Assembly (NCBI RefSeq): GCF_009363095.1 | Contig: NZ_CP045295.1 | Location: 3,157,501 to 3,221,500 of the forward strand | Direction of reading: 5' to 3' | Source: Paenibacillus cellulositrophicus | GTDB lineage: Bacteria; Bacillota; Bacilli; Paenibacillales; Paenibacillaceae | Length of the DNA stretch: 64,000 bases | Shown: positions 1 to 8,166 of the stretch, piece after piece | Numbering within the stretch: the first letter of the stretch is position 1 | Layout: each line of letters starts with the position of its first letter | Program-made: the position numbers and the translations under genes | Notes under the pieces: model-generated | The model's database searches: none | What the model saw: only the letters and a program-made list of their open reading frames with translations | Told to the model about the DNA's origin: nothing

Positions 1-30
1 CTGGTTCTCCAGCAGCTCGCGCTGATTCAT
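1..30 (-). CDS. 5' end of a minus-strand gene leaving the window (partial)
   Basis: An ATG on the minus strand at 30 reads MNQRELLENQ to the window edge. A GAGGTGG ribosome binding site lies about 9 bases upstream. Only ten codons are visible, so no family can be named, and it may not be a gene. Confidence 0.4.
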   Translation of the reverse strand, partial: MNQRELLENQ

Positions 31-138
31 CAGCACGACACCACCTCTGCCGCCTACAGATGACATCCCCAGTCACCTTTACTCCGGCATCCGATTATGC
101 TGTACTACGTACTATGGAATCACAAGGAGAGAAACTTG

Positions 139-609
139 ATGAATTCAGACCGTTCCCCCTTTATCTCGTCCAGGCTCAAATCGGGGCTGTACGCCCTGAA
201 CAAGCTCGCATCGGCCGGCTTAACGCTGCTCCTGCTGGTGATACTCTCCGGCATGCTGCCCCTTCAGGATCAGCTTCCTATGGCATCGGACACTGATCTG
301 CCCATTCCCTTGTCCTACTGGGTCTACGGTTATGCGATGACCGCCTCCATTCTGGCGGATTTTGTGCTGTACGTGCTGCCTCCCCTGTCCAGGGACAAAC
401 AAATCTCGATCTACGCGGCGGCCGGTTTTCTGTGCTTCTATGCGCTGTATGTACATGACGCCGCAGGAACGGACCATATCGCCTCCACGGTGGCGGGCAT
501 GTGTACGGTGCTGCTGTTTTACGTCGGGAAAAAGCTGTTTGTACGCGATTCGCTCATCACGCTGATTTTCGCCCTGCTGGTTCCCCTGCTCTGCTGGGGC
601 TTTCTGTAG
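139..609 (+). CDS. Integral membrane protein of unknown function, 156 aa
   Basis: The start at 139 is chosen because AAGGAG precedes it by 9 bases; a more upstream ATG at 97 has no binding site. The product has about four hydrophobic segments (near residues 23-40, 62-80, 88-105 and 118-155), with a short charged N-terminus and the KK pair of VGKKLF between the last two helices. It is probably a small multi-pass protein of the cytoplasmic membrane. I do not recognise the family. It converges on nnr with only 25 bases between the stop codons, so it is probably a single-gene unit. The frame, binding site and hydrophobicity support a real gene; the function is unknown. Confidence 0.75.
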   Translation: MNSDRSPFISSRLKSGLYALNKLASAGLTLLLLVILSGMLPLQDQLPMASDTDLPIPLSYWVYGYAMTASILADFVLYVLPPLSRDKQISIYAAAGFLCFYALYVHDAAGTDHIASTVAGMCTVLLFYVGKKLFVRDSLITLIFALLVPLLCWGFL

Positions 610-634
610 CCACCGCTTTTGCGGCTCCGGCCGG

Positions 635-2263
635 CTACAGCGCCTCGATGATATCGCCCGCCACGAGCGATGCCGGATGGGCACGGCGCCGCGCCGCGGC
701 TTCGCCGGCAAGCCCGTGCAGGTACACGCCGAACGCGGCGGCCTGCGGACCGCTTGCGCCCTGGGCCAGCAGCCCGGCGATGATGCCGGTCAGCACGTCG
801 CCGGCGCCCCCGGTCGCCATGCCCGGGCTGCCGGTCGCGTTCACGAACGCATCGCCGTCCGGCGTGGCGATGACCGTCCGTGCGCCCTTGAGCACCAGCG
901 TCACCCGGTGCGCCTTGGCGTATTCGGACGCCAGGCGAATCCGGTCGCGCTGCACCTCGGCGGTGGACAAGCCGGCCAGCCGCGCCATTTCGCCGGGATG
1001 GGGCGTCAGTACTGTGTCCGCCTGGCGCGGCTTCCACGCGTCCAGGTCGTCGCTGGCGGCCAGCATGTTGAGCGCGTCGGCGTCGACGACCATCGGGCAT
1101 GCCGCCTCCTCCCAGAGCGTGCGCAGCCAGCGTCCGTCGCCCTCGAAGCGCCCCAGCCCGGGGCCGACGGCGAGCACGTCGCGCCCGGCCAGCAGCTCGA
1201 GCACACGGGCGGCGGAGGCCTCGTGCCAGTCGGCGGCGGTCGCCGAGGCGAGCATGACCTCCGGCGCTGCGCCCGCCATATGCGGCAGCAGCGGACCGGG
1301 CAGCGCCCAGGTGACGAGGCCGCTGCCGGCTCGCAGGGCCGCCCGCGAGCAGAGCAGGCCGGCGCCGCTCATCGGCAGGCTGCCCGCCGCTACAAGCACG
1401 TGGCCGTACGTGCCTTTATGGCCGTCCGGCGAGCGGCGGCGCGCCGTATCGACCCCAAGCCGCGTGCGCAGCACCTCCTCCGTCAGCAGGAACGCGCTGA
1501 CGTTCTGCTGCGCGCACAGCAGCGCGGGGATGCCGATGGCGCGCACCACGATCTCCCCGGCGGCTTCCGAGCCGGGGAACTGCGCCAGGCCTCGCTTCAG
1601 GAACGCGAGGCATACAGTCCGCCGTGCACGGATGCAGGGATCGTGCACGGCCCCCGTGTCGGCGTCCAGCCCGCTCGGGATGTCCGCCGACACGATGTCC
1701 CTGCCGCTGCCGTTCGCCGCGGCAATCAGCTCGGCGTAGGCGTCGCGCGGCGCACCGCGGCTGCCGGTGCCGAGCAGGGCATCCACGATGCCCGTGCAGG
1801 CGGTAAAGTCCACGTCGTCTTGGCCGTGGACGAGCACCGGGATGCCCAATGCGCGGGCCGCGTCCCGCTGCAGCGCCGCCTCGCCGGTGAGGCTGCCGGG
1901 CTCTGCGGCGTATACGATCGTGACGCGCACACCCGCTTCACGCAAGTACCGCGCCGCGACCAGGCCGTCCCCGCCGTTGTTGCCCTTGCCGGCCAGGACG
2001 AGCCAATGCTCGCGCTCCGGTTCCTCCAGCCGGAGCGCGGCGTCCCCTTGCACCGCCTGCACAATATCGCCCTGACTTCCATTCTTGGACTCGGCGCCTT
2101 TCCAGCTGCCGCCGCTGACATAACGGCGCTCCCGGCACCACCGGATCACCTCCTCCGCGATGGCTCTGCCGGCGTTCTCCATCAGCGCTACCGCCGGGAT
2201 GCCGACCTCCTCGATCGTTCGGCGGTCCAGCTCTCTCATTTCGTCGGATGTCACGATATACAT
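635..2263 (-). CDS. nnr: Bifunctional NAD(P)HX epimerase / ADP-dependent NAD(P)HX dehydratase
   Basis: This enzyme repairs hydrated NADH and NADPH: the N-terminal YjeF_N domain epimerises R- and S-NAD(P)HX, and the C-terminal CARKD domain dehydrates the S form using ADP. The 542-residue product starts MYIVTSDEMRELD at 2263, with TAAGGAGGAG 6 bases upstream; a further upstream in-frame ATG lacks such a site. VLAGKGNNGGDG marks the epimerase half (about residue 95) and GGAGDVLTG near residue 490 the nucleotide site of the dehydratase half, with TPHPGEMARL before it. About 35 residues rich in Gly, Ser and Glu are inserted in the epimerase domain ahead of the GNNGGDG loop, which is longer than usual. 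It is cytoplasmic and probably constitutive. Family assignment is secure. Confidence 0.95.
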   Translation of the reverse strand: MYIVTSDEMRELDRRTIEEVGIPAVALMENAGRAIAEEVIRWCRERRYVSGGSWKGAESKNGSQGDIVQAVQGDAALRLEEPEREHWLVLAGKGNNGGDGLVAARYLREAGVRVTIVYAAEPGSLTGEAALQRDAARALGIPVLVHGQDDVDFTACTGIVDALLGTGSRGAPRDAYAELIAAANGSGRDIVSADIPSGLDADTGAVHDPCIRARRTVCLAFLKRGLAQFPGSEAAGEIVVRAIGIPALLCAQQNVSAFLLTEEVLRTRLGVDTARRRSPDGHKGTYGHVLVAAGSLPMSGAGLLCSRAALRAGSGLVTWALPGPLLPHMAGAAPEVMLASATAADWHEASAARVLELLAGRDVLAVGPGLGRFEGDGRWLRTLWEEAACPMVVDADALNMLAASDDLDAWKPRQADTVLTPHPGEMARLAGLSTAEVQRDRIRLASEYAKAHRVTLVLKGARTVIATPDGDAFVNATGSPGMATGGAGDVLTGIIAGLLAQGASGPQAAAFGVYLHGLAGEAAARRRAHPASLVAGDIIEAL

Positions 2264-2288
2264 CTGCCGTCTCCTCCTTATATGAAAC

Positions 2289-2308
2289 AACCCCACAGAT
2301 GTGGGGTT
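2289..2308 (-). terminator. Perfect hairpin between the reductase gene and nnr
   Basis: AACCCCACA and TGTGGGGTT form a 9-bp perfect inverted repeat around a GA loop, just upstream of the nnr binding site. Read on the minus strand it is followed by GTTTCATA, a poor T-run. It may be a weak terminator for the gene at 2415-3065 or a structured 5' leader of nnr. Just beyond it a 14-base unit, TTAATATAGAAGCC, occurs twice in tandem (about 2365-2392). Confidence 0.45.
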
Positions 2309-2414
2309 ATCTTCGTATGTCATCCAGCTGTCTTAAAGGGCCCCTCTTATTGTCGCCCGGATACTTAATATAGAAGCCTTAATATAGAAGCCCGACCGCG
2401 AGACCGTCGCTAAC

Positions 2415-3065
2415 CTAGTAAGCTACCGTAAACCGGGTGCGGACAAAATACGGATCCTCCATTTCGTCGATCAGCGCCGCGGCCAGATCTTCGACCGAAA
2501 TTCGGCTATCGCCCAGTTCATCGGAAATGAGCATGTCCATGCCGATCCGGAAGTTTCCGGTACGCCGTCCGGTTTCCAGCACCGCCGCCGGGCTGAGATA
2601 GCTGTAATCCAGATCGGACTGACTGTAAATCTTGTACGCATCCGCATGCGCCCTGGCGAGCGGCACCAGCTCCTGCGGAAATTCCGGCGCATCCATCAGC
2701 AGCGTGTCCGGCCCGGTCTTCAGACTGCCCGCCCCGCCAACGATGAGCAGCCGCTTTACACCGGCACGGCGGACGCCCTCGATCAGTGAGCGCGCGGCTT
2801 CCAGCAGCTCCTGCTCCTCGCCGAACGTCGGACCGTACGCGCTGATGACCGCGTCCTGCCCCTCGCATACGCTGGCCACCGAAGCAGGGTCCAGAATGTT
2901 TCCGGTCACCACCTTCAGCCGTTCATGCTCCTCGGTCAGCTTGGCGGGATCCCGCACGACGGCCGTGACCCCGTGCCCGCGTTTCAGCGCCTCATGGACG
3001 ATGGCTTTTCCGACCTGTCCGCTGGCTCCAAATATCGTAATATGCATTGCATTGATCGTTTCCAT
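2415..3065 (-). CDS. NAD(P)H-binding reductase-like protein (NmrA / atypical SDR, YwnB type)
   Basis: The 216-residue protein opens with the dinucleotide-binding motif GASGQVG (residues 13-19) after the first beta strand MHITIF, then VTAVVRDPAK, as in NmrA-like and atypical short-chain dehydrogenases that often act on flavins, quinones or as redox sensors. The SxxxK active site of classical SDRs is not evident, while YSYLSPA sits near residue 155. The start at 3065 has AAGGAGA about 10 bases upstream; an internal ATG at 3047 is the alternative. It is flanked by nnr and a DUF421 gene on the same strand, but spacing does not require an operon. The substrate is unknown. Confidence 0.85.
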   Translation of the reverse strand: METINAMHITIFGASGQVGKAIVHEALKRGHGVTAVVRDPAKLTEEHERLKVVTGNILDPASVASVCEGQDAVISAYGPTFGEEQELLEAARSLIEGVRRAGVKRLLIVGGAGSLKTGPDTLLMDAPEFPQELVPLARAHADAYKIYSQSDLDYSYLSPAAVLETGRRTGNFRIGMDMLISDELGDSRISVEDLAAALIDEMEDPYFVRTRFTVAY

Positions 3066-3126
3066 AGGTTATTGTCTCCTTCGCTGTTATGCCTGTTATT
3101 ATTCTACATGACCTGTCTTCCGCATG

Positions 3127-3849
3127 CTATCCTTCCGCTTTTTGCAGCCGTCCGCTCCCCGTCTGCCCCTCCCGGTTATGCTGCAAAATGTATAATCCTT
3201 TCCCTTCCTCCCATTCGACATAGGCCAGCTTGCCGGGATCGCTGAAGCCTTTTTCCTTCAGCATGGCCGCCAGCCATTTCCGGTCTCTGCCGATCTGCTG
3301 CAATTTATCGTCGTTATAATCCCCATCCTCCAGCAGATTATAGGTCAGGCCGGATGGATCCGAATCCAGATCCAGATCCTGTTTTTGGACCGCTTCAAAA
3401 TCCGCGTTCTTCAGAACGCTGAGCGAGCCGTTCGTCTCAAAGATGGCATAAGCAACCTCGCGCAGGGAAAAAATATCCTTTTGACGCAGCATCATGCGCA
3501 GCTGCTCGAAATCCAGACGGTTCTTTTTCATTTCCCGCATATCCACTTTCCCGTTGTGTATTAATATGGAAGGCGTACCCTCCAAAGGCCCCCTGGTTCG
3601 GCGCGCATACTGGGTGACTTTTTCAAATAAATACGATAGGATGAACCAAACCGCCAGTCCGAACAGGAGCTGGCCATAGTGGACGTCCTTCTGGTATACC
3701 GTATTCCCCACCAGCTCGCTCAGCATAAGCGAGGAGACGAAGTCGAAGGGGGTCAGCTGGGAAATTTCCTTTTTCCCGAGAATCCGGGTCATCAGCCACA
3801 AGCCGATGAATCCCGTAATTAATTTTATGGTGATCATGCCATAATCCAT
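3127..3849 (-). CDS. DUF421 family membrane protein (YetF/YdfS-like)
   Basis: This 240-residue protein has two to three N-terminal membrane helices (residues 5-22, 35-52 and 58-78) and a soluble C-terminal domain of the DUF421/YetF type. The family landmarks are visible: RILGKKEISQLTPFDFV after helix 1, and GTPSILIHNGKVDMREMKKNRL followed by QLRMMLRQKDIFSLREVAYAIFE. Related proteins are common in Bacillus and Paenibacillus, often expressed in sporulation, with no settled biochemical role. The start has GGAGGC upstream. It diverges from the mgtC-like gene. Confidence 0.9.
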   Translation of the reverse strand: MDYGMITIKLITGFIGLWLMTRILGKKEISQLTPFDFVSSLMLSELVGNTVYQKDVHYGQLLFGLAVWFILSYLFEKVTQYARRTRGPLEGTPSILIHNGKVDMREMKKNRLDFEQLRMMLRQKDIFSLREVAYAIFETNGSLSVLKNADFEAVQKQDLDLDSDPSGLTYNLLEDGDYNDDKLQQIGRDRKWLAAMLKEKGFSDPGKLAYVEWEEGKGLYILQHNREGQTGSGRLQKAEG

Positions 3850-4023
3850 AGCCTCCGCCTCCCGTGTCTCATCGTTTGCTCAATATTTACCCATTTCAGG
3901 GCGGGGGTGAAAATCCCGATTGGCATCGGCGGGCGGAATGGGTAATGTTACCTGGGGAGCAGTACCTTAGGGACGGTGGATGGTTGCAAAAACATTTGTA
4001 GCATGGAGAGGAGCTGTTGTCAC
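3850..4023. promoter_or_regulatory. Structured divergent intergenic region ahead of the mgtC-like gene
   Basis: On the plus strand between 3895 and 3975 there are G/C-rich complementary runs: GGGGGTGAAAATCCC, a CGAT-loop-ATCG hairpin, GGTAATGTTACC, and a GGTA/TACC pair. The first motif superficially resembles a segment of FMN and cobalamin riboswitches, but the rest of those consensus structures is missing, so no known class is assigned. It may be a structured leader for the Mg-related gene. Confidence 0.3.
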
Positions 4024-4674
4024 ATGATTGGTGAATTTATCGTCCGGCTGGCCGTGGCCGGCCTGCTTGGAGCCGTAATCGGTCTTGAGCGGGAGCTGAG
4101 GGCCAAGGAGGCGGGGCTGCGCACCCACTTTCTCGTTGCGGTTGGAAGCGCATTAATTATGCTGGTATCCAAGTACGGTTTCTTCGACATTATGGACCAC
4201 GACCACGTGGCGCTCGACCCGAGCCGGGTCGCCGCCCAAGCCGTCAGCGGCATCGGCTTTTTAGGTGCAGGCATGATCATTATCGAGCGGAAAAGCGTTC
4301 GCGGCCTGACGACCGCGGCCGGCGTGTGGGCTACATCCGGCATCGGCCTGACCATCGGCTCGGGCATGTATGCCGCCGGGATCAGCGCCACGATTCTCGT
4401 CATGATCGGCTTGGAGCTGCTGAGCATATTCAAGACCGGCAAAGCGCTCAGCATTTCATTTGAGCTGGACGACAAGGAGTCCGTGAAGCCGATTCTAGAG
4501 CGCCTGTCGGCGCGGAAAATCGCAGTGACCTCCTACCAGCTCGAACAGGACCCGGGCGATAGCAGCCTGTATCACCTGAACATCAAGGCCAGGGCCAAGC
4601 ATAACGGTACGCTGCAGGACCTGCTGCGGGAGCTGGGTGAACTGCCTCATATATTATCCGCAAACCTTGAGTAG
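4024..4674 (+). CDS. MgtC/SapB family membrane protein
   Basis: The 217-residue protein has the N-terminal MgtC membrane domain: GLLGAVIGLEREL (residues 13-25), GLRTHFLVAVGSALIMLVS and GIGFLGAGMIIIE, about five helices over residues 5-140, followed by a roughly 75-residue cytoplasmic ACT-like tail. MgtC proteins are linked to growth in low magnesium and to control of membrane potential and ATP levels; they are not proven transporters. The start at 4024 is chosen for GAGGAG 10 bases upstream and because homologues begin at this first helix; two upstream in-frame ATGs would add a Cys-rich tail unlike the family. Confidence 0.9.
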   Translation: MIGEFIVRLAVAGLLGAVIGLERELRAKEAGLRTHFLVAVGSALIMLVSKYGFFDIMDHDHVALDPSRVAAQAVSGIGFLGAGMIIIERKSVRGLTTAAGVWATSGIGLTIGSGMYAAGISATILVMIGLELLSIFKTGKALSISFELDDKESVKPILERLSARKIAVTSYQLEQDPGDSSLYHLNIKARAKHNGTLQDLLRELGELPHILSANLE

Positions 4675-4718
4675 CGAAGGTTAACCTGTTGAAATCCCGG
4701 AAAGGTTATGCAATAGTT

Positions 4719-4945
4719 AAGAAAAACGGCTATTGATGTATTTTCAAAGGAGACAGACCACATTTAGCGGAAGTTTTTCTTGCGATCATTGAATTTTTAT
4801 CTTGCTTCGCCTAAAGTTTGTAATTCCATGATCTAAAGAAAAACAGCTGTTGATGCAAATTCACAGGAGACAGACCACATTTAGTGGAAGTTTTTTACGA
4901 TCATTGAATGATTCAGCTTTACCTTTGAAATTCCTGATCTTGATA
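4719..4945. repeat. Imperfect tandem duplication, period about 117 bp
   Basis: Two copies begin at 4719 and 4836. Each contains AAGAAAAACGGC or AAGAAAAACAGC, then an almost identical AGGAGACAGACCACATTTAG, then GGAAGTTTTT and CGATCATTGAAT, and a more diverged second half (TTTGTAATTCCATGATCT versus TTTGAAATTCCTGATCTT). No open frame with a binding site lies inside. It fills most of the 4675-4976 gap. It may be a dispersed intergenic element of the genus or a recent local duplication. Confidence 0.75.
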
Positions 4946-4976
4946 AAATAATAATGAATGAAGGGAGGTGGCGCTG

Positions 4977-5840
4977 TTGTCCCTTGCTCTACAGGCCGGC
5001 CTTGACCGGCTGACCGAAACGGAGTCAAATTTGATCATAGCTGGGCTCGCGGTCATCGTCTTCCTCTGGCTGTACATCCGCACATCCCGTTCCTTGAGGG
5101 CCGAGGCCGCCGCGCGGCTGGAGCTGCTGCAGCGCACCCTCGCCCTGTACAGCCGGGCGCAGGGCGTCCTTGGCGAAGAAGTGGAAGCCGCCCATGTCGG
5201 CGCCCAGGAGCCGGACCAGCTTGTCCAGCTGCTCCAGGAATGCAAAGCGGCTCCGCTGATGACTCCGGAGCTGCTGGACATGATCGATGCTTACATACGC
5301 GAACGGGATTTCTCCCGGCTCCTGATGCTGCAGAAAATGCTGGACCGGGAAATCCACCGGCGGATTCATGAACAATCGGTGCTGATCCGCAAAATAGACA
5401 ATCCCGGCTGGGGCACCAGCTTCTGGAGAATGATCCGTCCGGCGGTTCCTTTCGCCGCTCTGGTCCTCACCCTGTATTGGTTCATCCAGCTGTATAACGG
5501 CTTTCAGGACAGCGGCGCCGCCGCCTTGTCGTGGACAAGCCTCGAGCTGTGGACGCGGCTCATTTCATGCCTCGCGGCCACGCTCTTCCTGTACTGGGTC
5601 ATCATGGATACCCGAAGGGATACGCCGGGCATTCTGTACCGGCTGCTCGCCCTGATCATCGCCGCGGTGGCGCTTCTGCATCTGCTCGGTTTGACCGCGG
5701 CACCTTACATACTGGCCGTCCAGCTGGTGCTGTTCCTGTTCGGCTTTACCCTGAATCCCAAGCCCAGCCGCCGGAACCGGCCCTATGCCGGCCACCGCGA
5801 AGTAACCCAAGACAACGAGGAGGATCCGAAGGATCGCTGA
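4977..5840 (+). CDS. Membrane protein of unknown function, about 287 aa
   Basis: GGGAGGTGG at 4963-4971 fits a TTG start at 4977; the in-frame GTG at 4968 lies inside that binding site. The product has one N-terminal helix (about residues 17-34), a 100-residue charged, probably helical cytoplasmic segment (RAEAAARLELLQRTL, LEEVEAAHVGAQEPDQ), then four helices over residues 145-260 and a polar Arg-rich tail. The arrangement suggests a membrane-anchored helical domain, but I do not recognise a family. It stands alone between the tandem repeat and a bidirectional terminator. Confidence 0.75.
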   Translation: MSLALQAGLDRLTETESNLIIAGLAVIVFLWLYIRTSRSLRAEAAARLELLQRTLALYSRAQGVLGEEVEAAHVGAQEPDQLVQLLQECKAAPLMTPELLDMIDAYIRERDFSRLLMLQKMLDREIHRRIHEQSVLIRKIDNPGWGTSFWRMIRPAVPFAALVLTLYWFIQLYNGFQDSGAAALSWTSLELWTRLISCLAATLFLYWVIMDTRRDTPGILYRLLALIIAAVALLHLLGLTAAPYILAVQLVLFLFGFTLNPKPSRRNRPYAGHREVTQDNEEDPKDR

Positions 5841-5914
5841 GTCTCCAAAGCCTGCGTCCTGCGGACCTTCCCCCTCGTTCCACTAATAGGGTTGACCCTT
5901 CTGATCTCTTAAAA

Positions 5915-5974
5915 AATAACCCCGCTGTCCTGCCCCCTTCCACGATGGAAGGCAAGGCATTCAGCGGGGTTATT
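5915..5974. terminator. Bidirectional terminator
   Basis: AATAACCCCGCTG (5915-5927) and CAGCGGGGTTATT (5962-5974) are perfect 13-bp inverted arms. A smaller hairpin CCTTCC-GGAAGG lies in the loop, and A/T runs sit on both outer sides. It separates the convergent membrane-protein gene and yezD. Confidence 0.85.
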
Positions 5975-6011
5975 TATTGTCCGTTCGTCATGCTGACGGG
6001 GGAGTCCGCGG

Positions 6012-6230
6012 CTAGCGCAGCCCGGACTCTCTTCCGGTCCTCCGCTCGGCTCTGGCTGCCGCCTTCACGGAGCTGCCCGGCGTGTTCTCGAACCGTTTGC
6101 GTTCCGTCCGCTCCATCTGCACGATCTGTCCCTCATGCACAACGATGTGAAGCGATCCGAATTCCATATCGTTCAGTTGACTCGCAATACGTTCCTTCCA
6201 TACTTCATCAACGATAAGAGGTTTTGCCAC
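6012..6230 (-). CDS. yezD: YezD family small protein (DUF2292)
   Basis: The 72-residue product contains the DUF2292 core near residues 23-45: MEFGSLHIVVHEGQIVQMER. The usual family size is 55-70 residues; here a basic tail (KAAARAERRTGRES) is added. YezD-type genes are found beside sulfate and cysteine uptake genes in Firmicutes and may bind a regulatory ligand, but the biochemistry is unknown. The GTG start at 6230 is set by AAAGGAGG 8 bases upstream; a longer reading frame from an upstream ATG crosses this site. It follows cysW on the same strand and has its own promoter and the motif shared with cysP. Confidence 0.85.
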   Translation of the reverse strand: MAKPLIVDEVWKERIASQLNDMEFGSLHIVVHEGQIVQMERTERKRFENTPGSSVKAAARAERRTGRESGLR

Positions 6231-6305
6231 AATTGACGCCTCCTTTAGTTCCTGGATTTTAAGGAATATGAGCCATTGGGGATGAATGTAATAATAATCC
6301 TTCTT

Positions 6306-6359
6306 TTCCAACCAAATTAGTATGGTTTAACATTATCACGCGGGTAAAATCGCTGTCAA
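6306..6359 (-). promoter_or_regulatory. yezD promoter with a conserved motif shared with cysP
   Basis: On the minus strand TTGACA (plus 6354-6359) and GATAAT (plus 6332-6337) are 16 bases apart. Just downstream, 6306-6324 on the plus strand reads TTCCAACCAAATTAGTATG, matching 15 of 19 positions of a site before cysP. AACCA and TGGTT form a dyad in it. This is a candidate operator for a sulfur-responsive regulator. Confidence 0.55.
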
Positions 6360-7216
6360 TGAGCATTTTTCCACGACAGCCAACTTTTAAAAAGAAGAGT
6401 GACCAGCGCCAGTAGCAGGAGCAGAGACGCCACCGCAAACGACGCCGAGAATTGGTATTCGTTATACAAAATTTCAACGTGCAGCGGCAGCGTATTCGTC
6501 TGTCCGCGGATATGCCCGGAGACGACCGACACCGCCCCGAATTCCCCCATAGCGCGGGCGTTGCAGAGGATCATCCCGTACAGGAGGCCCCATTTAATAT
6601 TCGGCAGGGTCACCCGGGTGAATACATGCCAGCCTCGCGCGCCAAGCGTTACAGCCGCCTCCTCTTCCTGGGTGCCCTGGTCCTCCATCAGTGGAATTAA
6701 TTCCCTCGCCACGAAGGGAAAGGTCACGAACAGCGTCGCCAGGATGATGCCCGGCACGGCATAGATGATTTTGATATCGTGGTCGCTCAGCCAGGGGCCG
6801 AACCAGCCGTTCGCCCCAAATACGAGCACGAAGATCAGCCCTCCGATGACGGGCGACACCGCAAAGGGCAGGTCGATCAGCGTGATCAGCGCCCCTTTGC
6901 CGCGAAACTTGAATTTAGTAATGGCCCAGGCGGCGGCGATGCCGAACACCGTGTTCAGCGGAACGGTCACCAGCGCAACGATGAGCGTCAGTTTCAGGGC
7001 GGACAGCGCATCTGGATCGGCGAGAGCCGCGACGTACACATCCCATCCCTTCTTGAGCGCCTCGGTGAGGACGATGAGCAGCGGCAGCACGATCAGCCAG
7101 AGCATCGCCAGCCCAGCCGCCGTAATCAGCAGCCATTTCACCCAGGCCGCTTCCGTCGTGGCCGGCGAAGCCTGGGCACTCGTTTGAACGGAAGTCATGG
7201 GCACGGTACCTGCCAT
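6356..7216 (-). CDS. cysW: Sulfate ABC transporter permease CysW
   Basis: One of the two membrane subunits of the sulfate/thiosulfate importer. The 286-residue protein has six predicted helices and the BPD-type coupling loop EEEAAVTLGARGWHVFTRVTLPNI near residue 190. IDLPFAVSPVIGGL and GAVSVVSGHIRGQT are typical of CysW. Translation starts at 7216 with AAAGGAGG upstream; an ATG six codons later (7198) is an alternative. The operon order is cysP-cysT-cysW, with a 75-base gap from cysT. No cysA follows. Confidence 0.95.
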   Translation of the reverse strand: MAGTVPMTSVQTSAQASPATTEAAWVKWLLITAAGLAMLWLIVLPLLIVLTEALKKGWDVYVAALADPDALSALKLTLIVALVTVPLNTVFGIAAAWAITKFKFRGKGALITLIDLPFAVSPVIGGLIFVLVFGANGWFGPWLSDHDIKIIYAVPGIILATLFVTFPFVARELIPLMEDQGTQEEEAAVTLGARGWHVFTRVTLPNIKWGLLYGMILCNARAMGEFGAVSVVSGHIRGQTNTLPLHVEILYNEYQFSASFAVASLLLLLALVTLLFKSWLSWKNAH

Positions 7217-7291
7217 AGGGAAGCCCTCCTTTTCTTAGTGACACTTGAGCATAGGGTATAGTCCGGGCCGGGGCTAAACCCGGGCGGGGTA

Positions 7292-8125
7292 TTAACGCAC
7301 CGAACGCCGTGTCCACCGCTGCAGCGAATTGATGACGAGCAGCAGCAGAAACGAGATCAGCAGCAGCAGGATCGCTACGGCAGCTGCGCCGGCATAATCG
7401 TACTGCTCCAGCTTTGACATGATGAGCAGCGGGGCGATCTCGGTCTTCATCGGCATATTGCCGGAAATGAATACGACCGAGCCGTATTCCCCGATGCCGC
7501 GTGCGAACGCCAGGGCAAAACCCGTCAGGAGCGGCGGAATCAGCTCCGGCAAAATGATGGTCCGAAACGTCCGGAATCGCTTCGCCCCGAGCGTGGCGGC
7601 CGCCTCCTCGGCGTCCCGCTCCGCATCCTGCAGCACAGGCTGCACAGTCCGCACAACGAACGGAATGCCGATGAACATCAGCGCGATCGTAATGCCCAGC
7701 TGCGTAAAGGCCACCTTGATGCCCAGCGGCTCCAGCAGCGAGCCGATCCAGCCGTTTTGCGAGTAGAGCGCAGTCAGGGCGACCCCCGCTACCGCGGTCG
7801 GAAGTGCAAAGGGCAGGTCGATCAGTGCGTCAAACAGCCTTTTACCGGGAAACTCGTAACGCACCAGCACCCAAGCGATCAGCAGCCCCAGGATCGAGTC
7901 GATCAGGGCGGCCGCAGCCGAGGTCAAAAAGCTGATCTTGTAAGAGGCCAGCACCCGCGGGTCGGTAGCCACATGCCAAAATTTGTCCCAGCTCAGCCCT
8001 GTGGAATTTAGGAGGAGCGCCGACAACGGGATCAGCACCACCAAGCTCAAATACAGCACGCTGTATCCCAGCGTCAGCCCAAAACCCGGCAGCACCCTCC
8101 GCCGGGCCGCATTCACTTGACTCAT
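7292..8125 (-). CDS. cysT: Sulfate ABC transporter permease CysT
   Basis: The partner membrane subunit of the sulfate importer. The 277-residue, six-helix protein has the coupling motif [24 protein letters not shown] around residue 190, plus [16 protein letters not shown] and [15 protein letters not shown], which are characteristic of CysT/CysU. AAAGGATG precedes the ATG by 7 bases. It lies 41 bases downstream of cysP and upstream of cysW in the same operon. Expression is expected to respond to sulfur supply. Confidence 0.95.
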   Translation of the reverse strand: MSQVNAARRRVLPGFGLTLGYSVLYLSLVVLIPLSALLLNSTGLSWDKFWHVATDPRVLASYKISFLTSAAAALIDSILGLLIAWVLVRYEFPGKRLFDALIDLPFALPTAVAGVALTALYSQNGWIGSLLEPLGIKVAFTQLGITIALMFIGIPFVVRTVQPVLQDAERDAEEAAATLGAKRFRTFRTIILPELIPPLLTGFALAFARGIGEYGSVVFISGNMPMKTEIAPLLIMSKLEQYDYAGAAAVAILLLLISFLLLLVINSLQRWTRRSVR

Positions 8126-8166
8126 GACCGTTCATCCTTTCCTGCCTTCGGCCTTGTGTGCGCCGA

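Noticed and set aside
677-2368. Very long open frame antisense to nnr on the plus strand
   Set aside because: It mirrors nnr codon by codon in GC-rich DNA, has no binding site and an Arg/Ala-rich unnatural composition. Similar shadow frames opposite the ATP-grasp gene (39301-40698) and ndh (27508-28743) were rejected for the same reason.
3895-3935. FMN or cobalamin riboswitch upstream of the MgtC-like gene
   Set aside because: Only one short motif resembles those classes; the remaining conserved helices and the expected gene context are missing.
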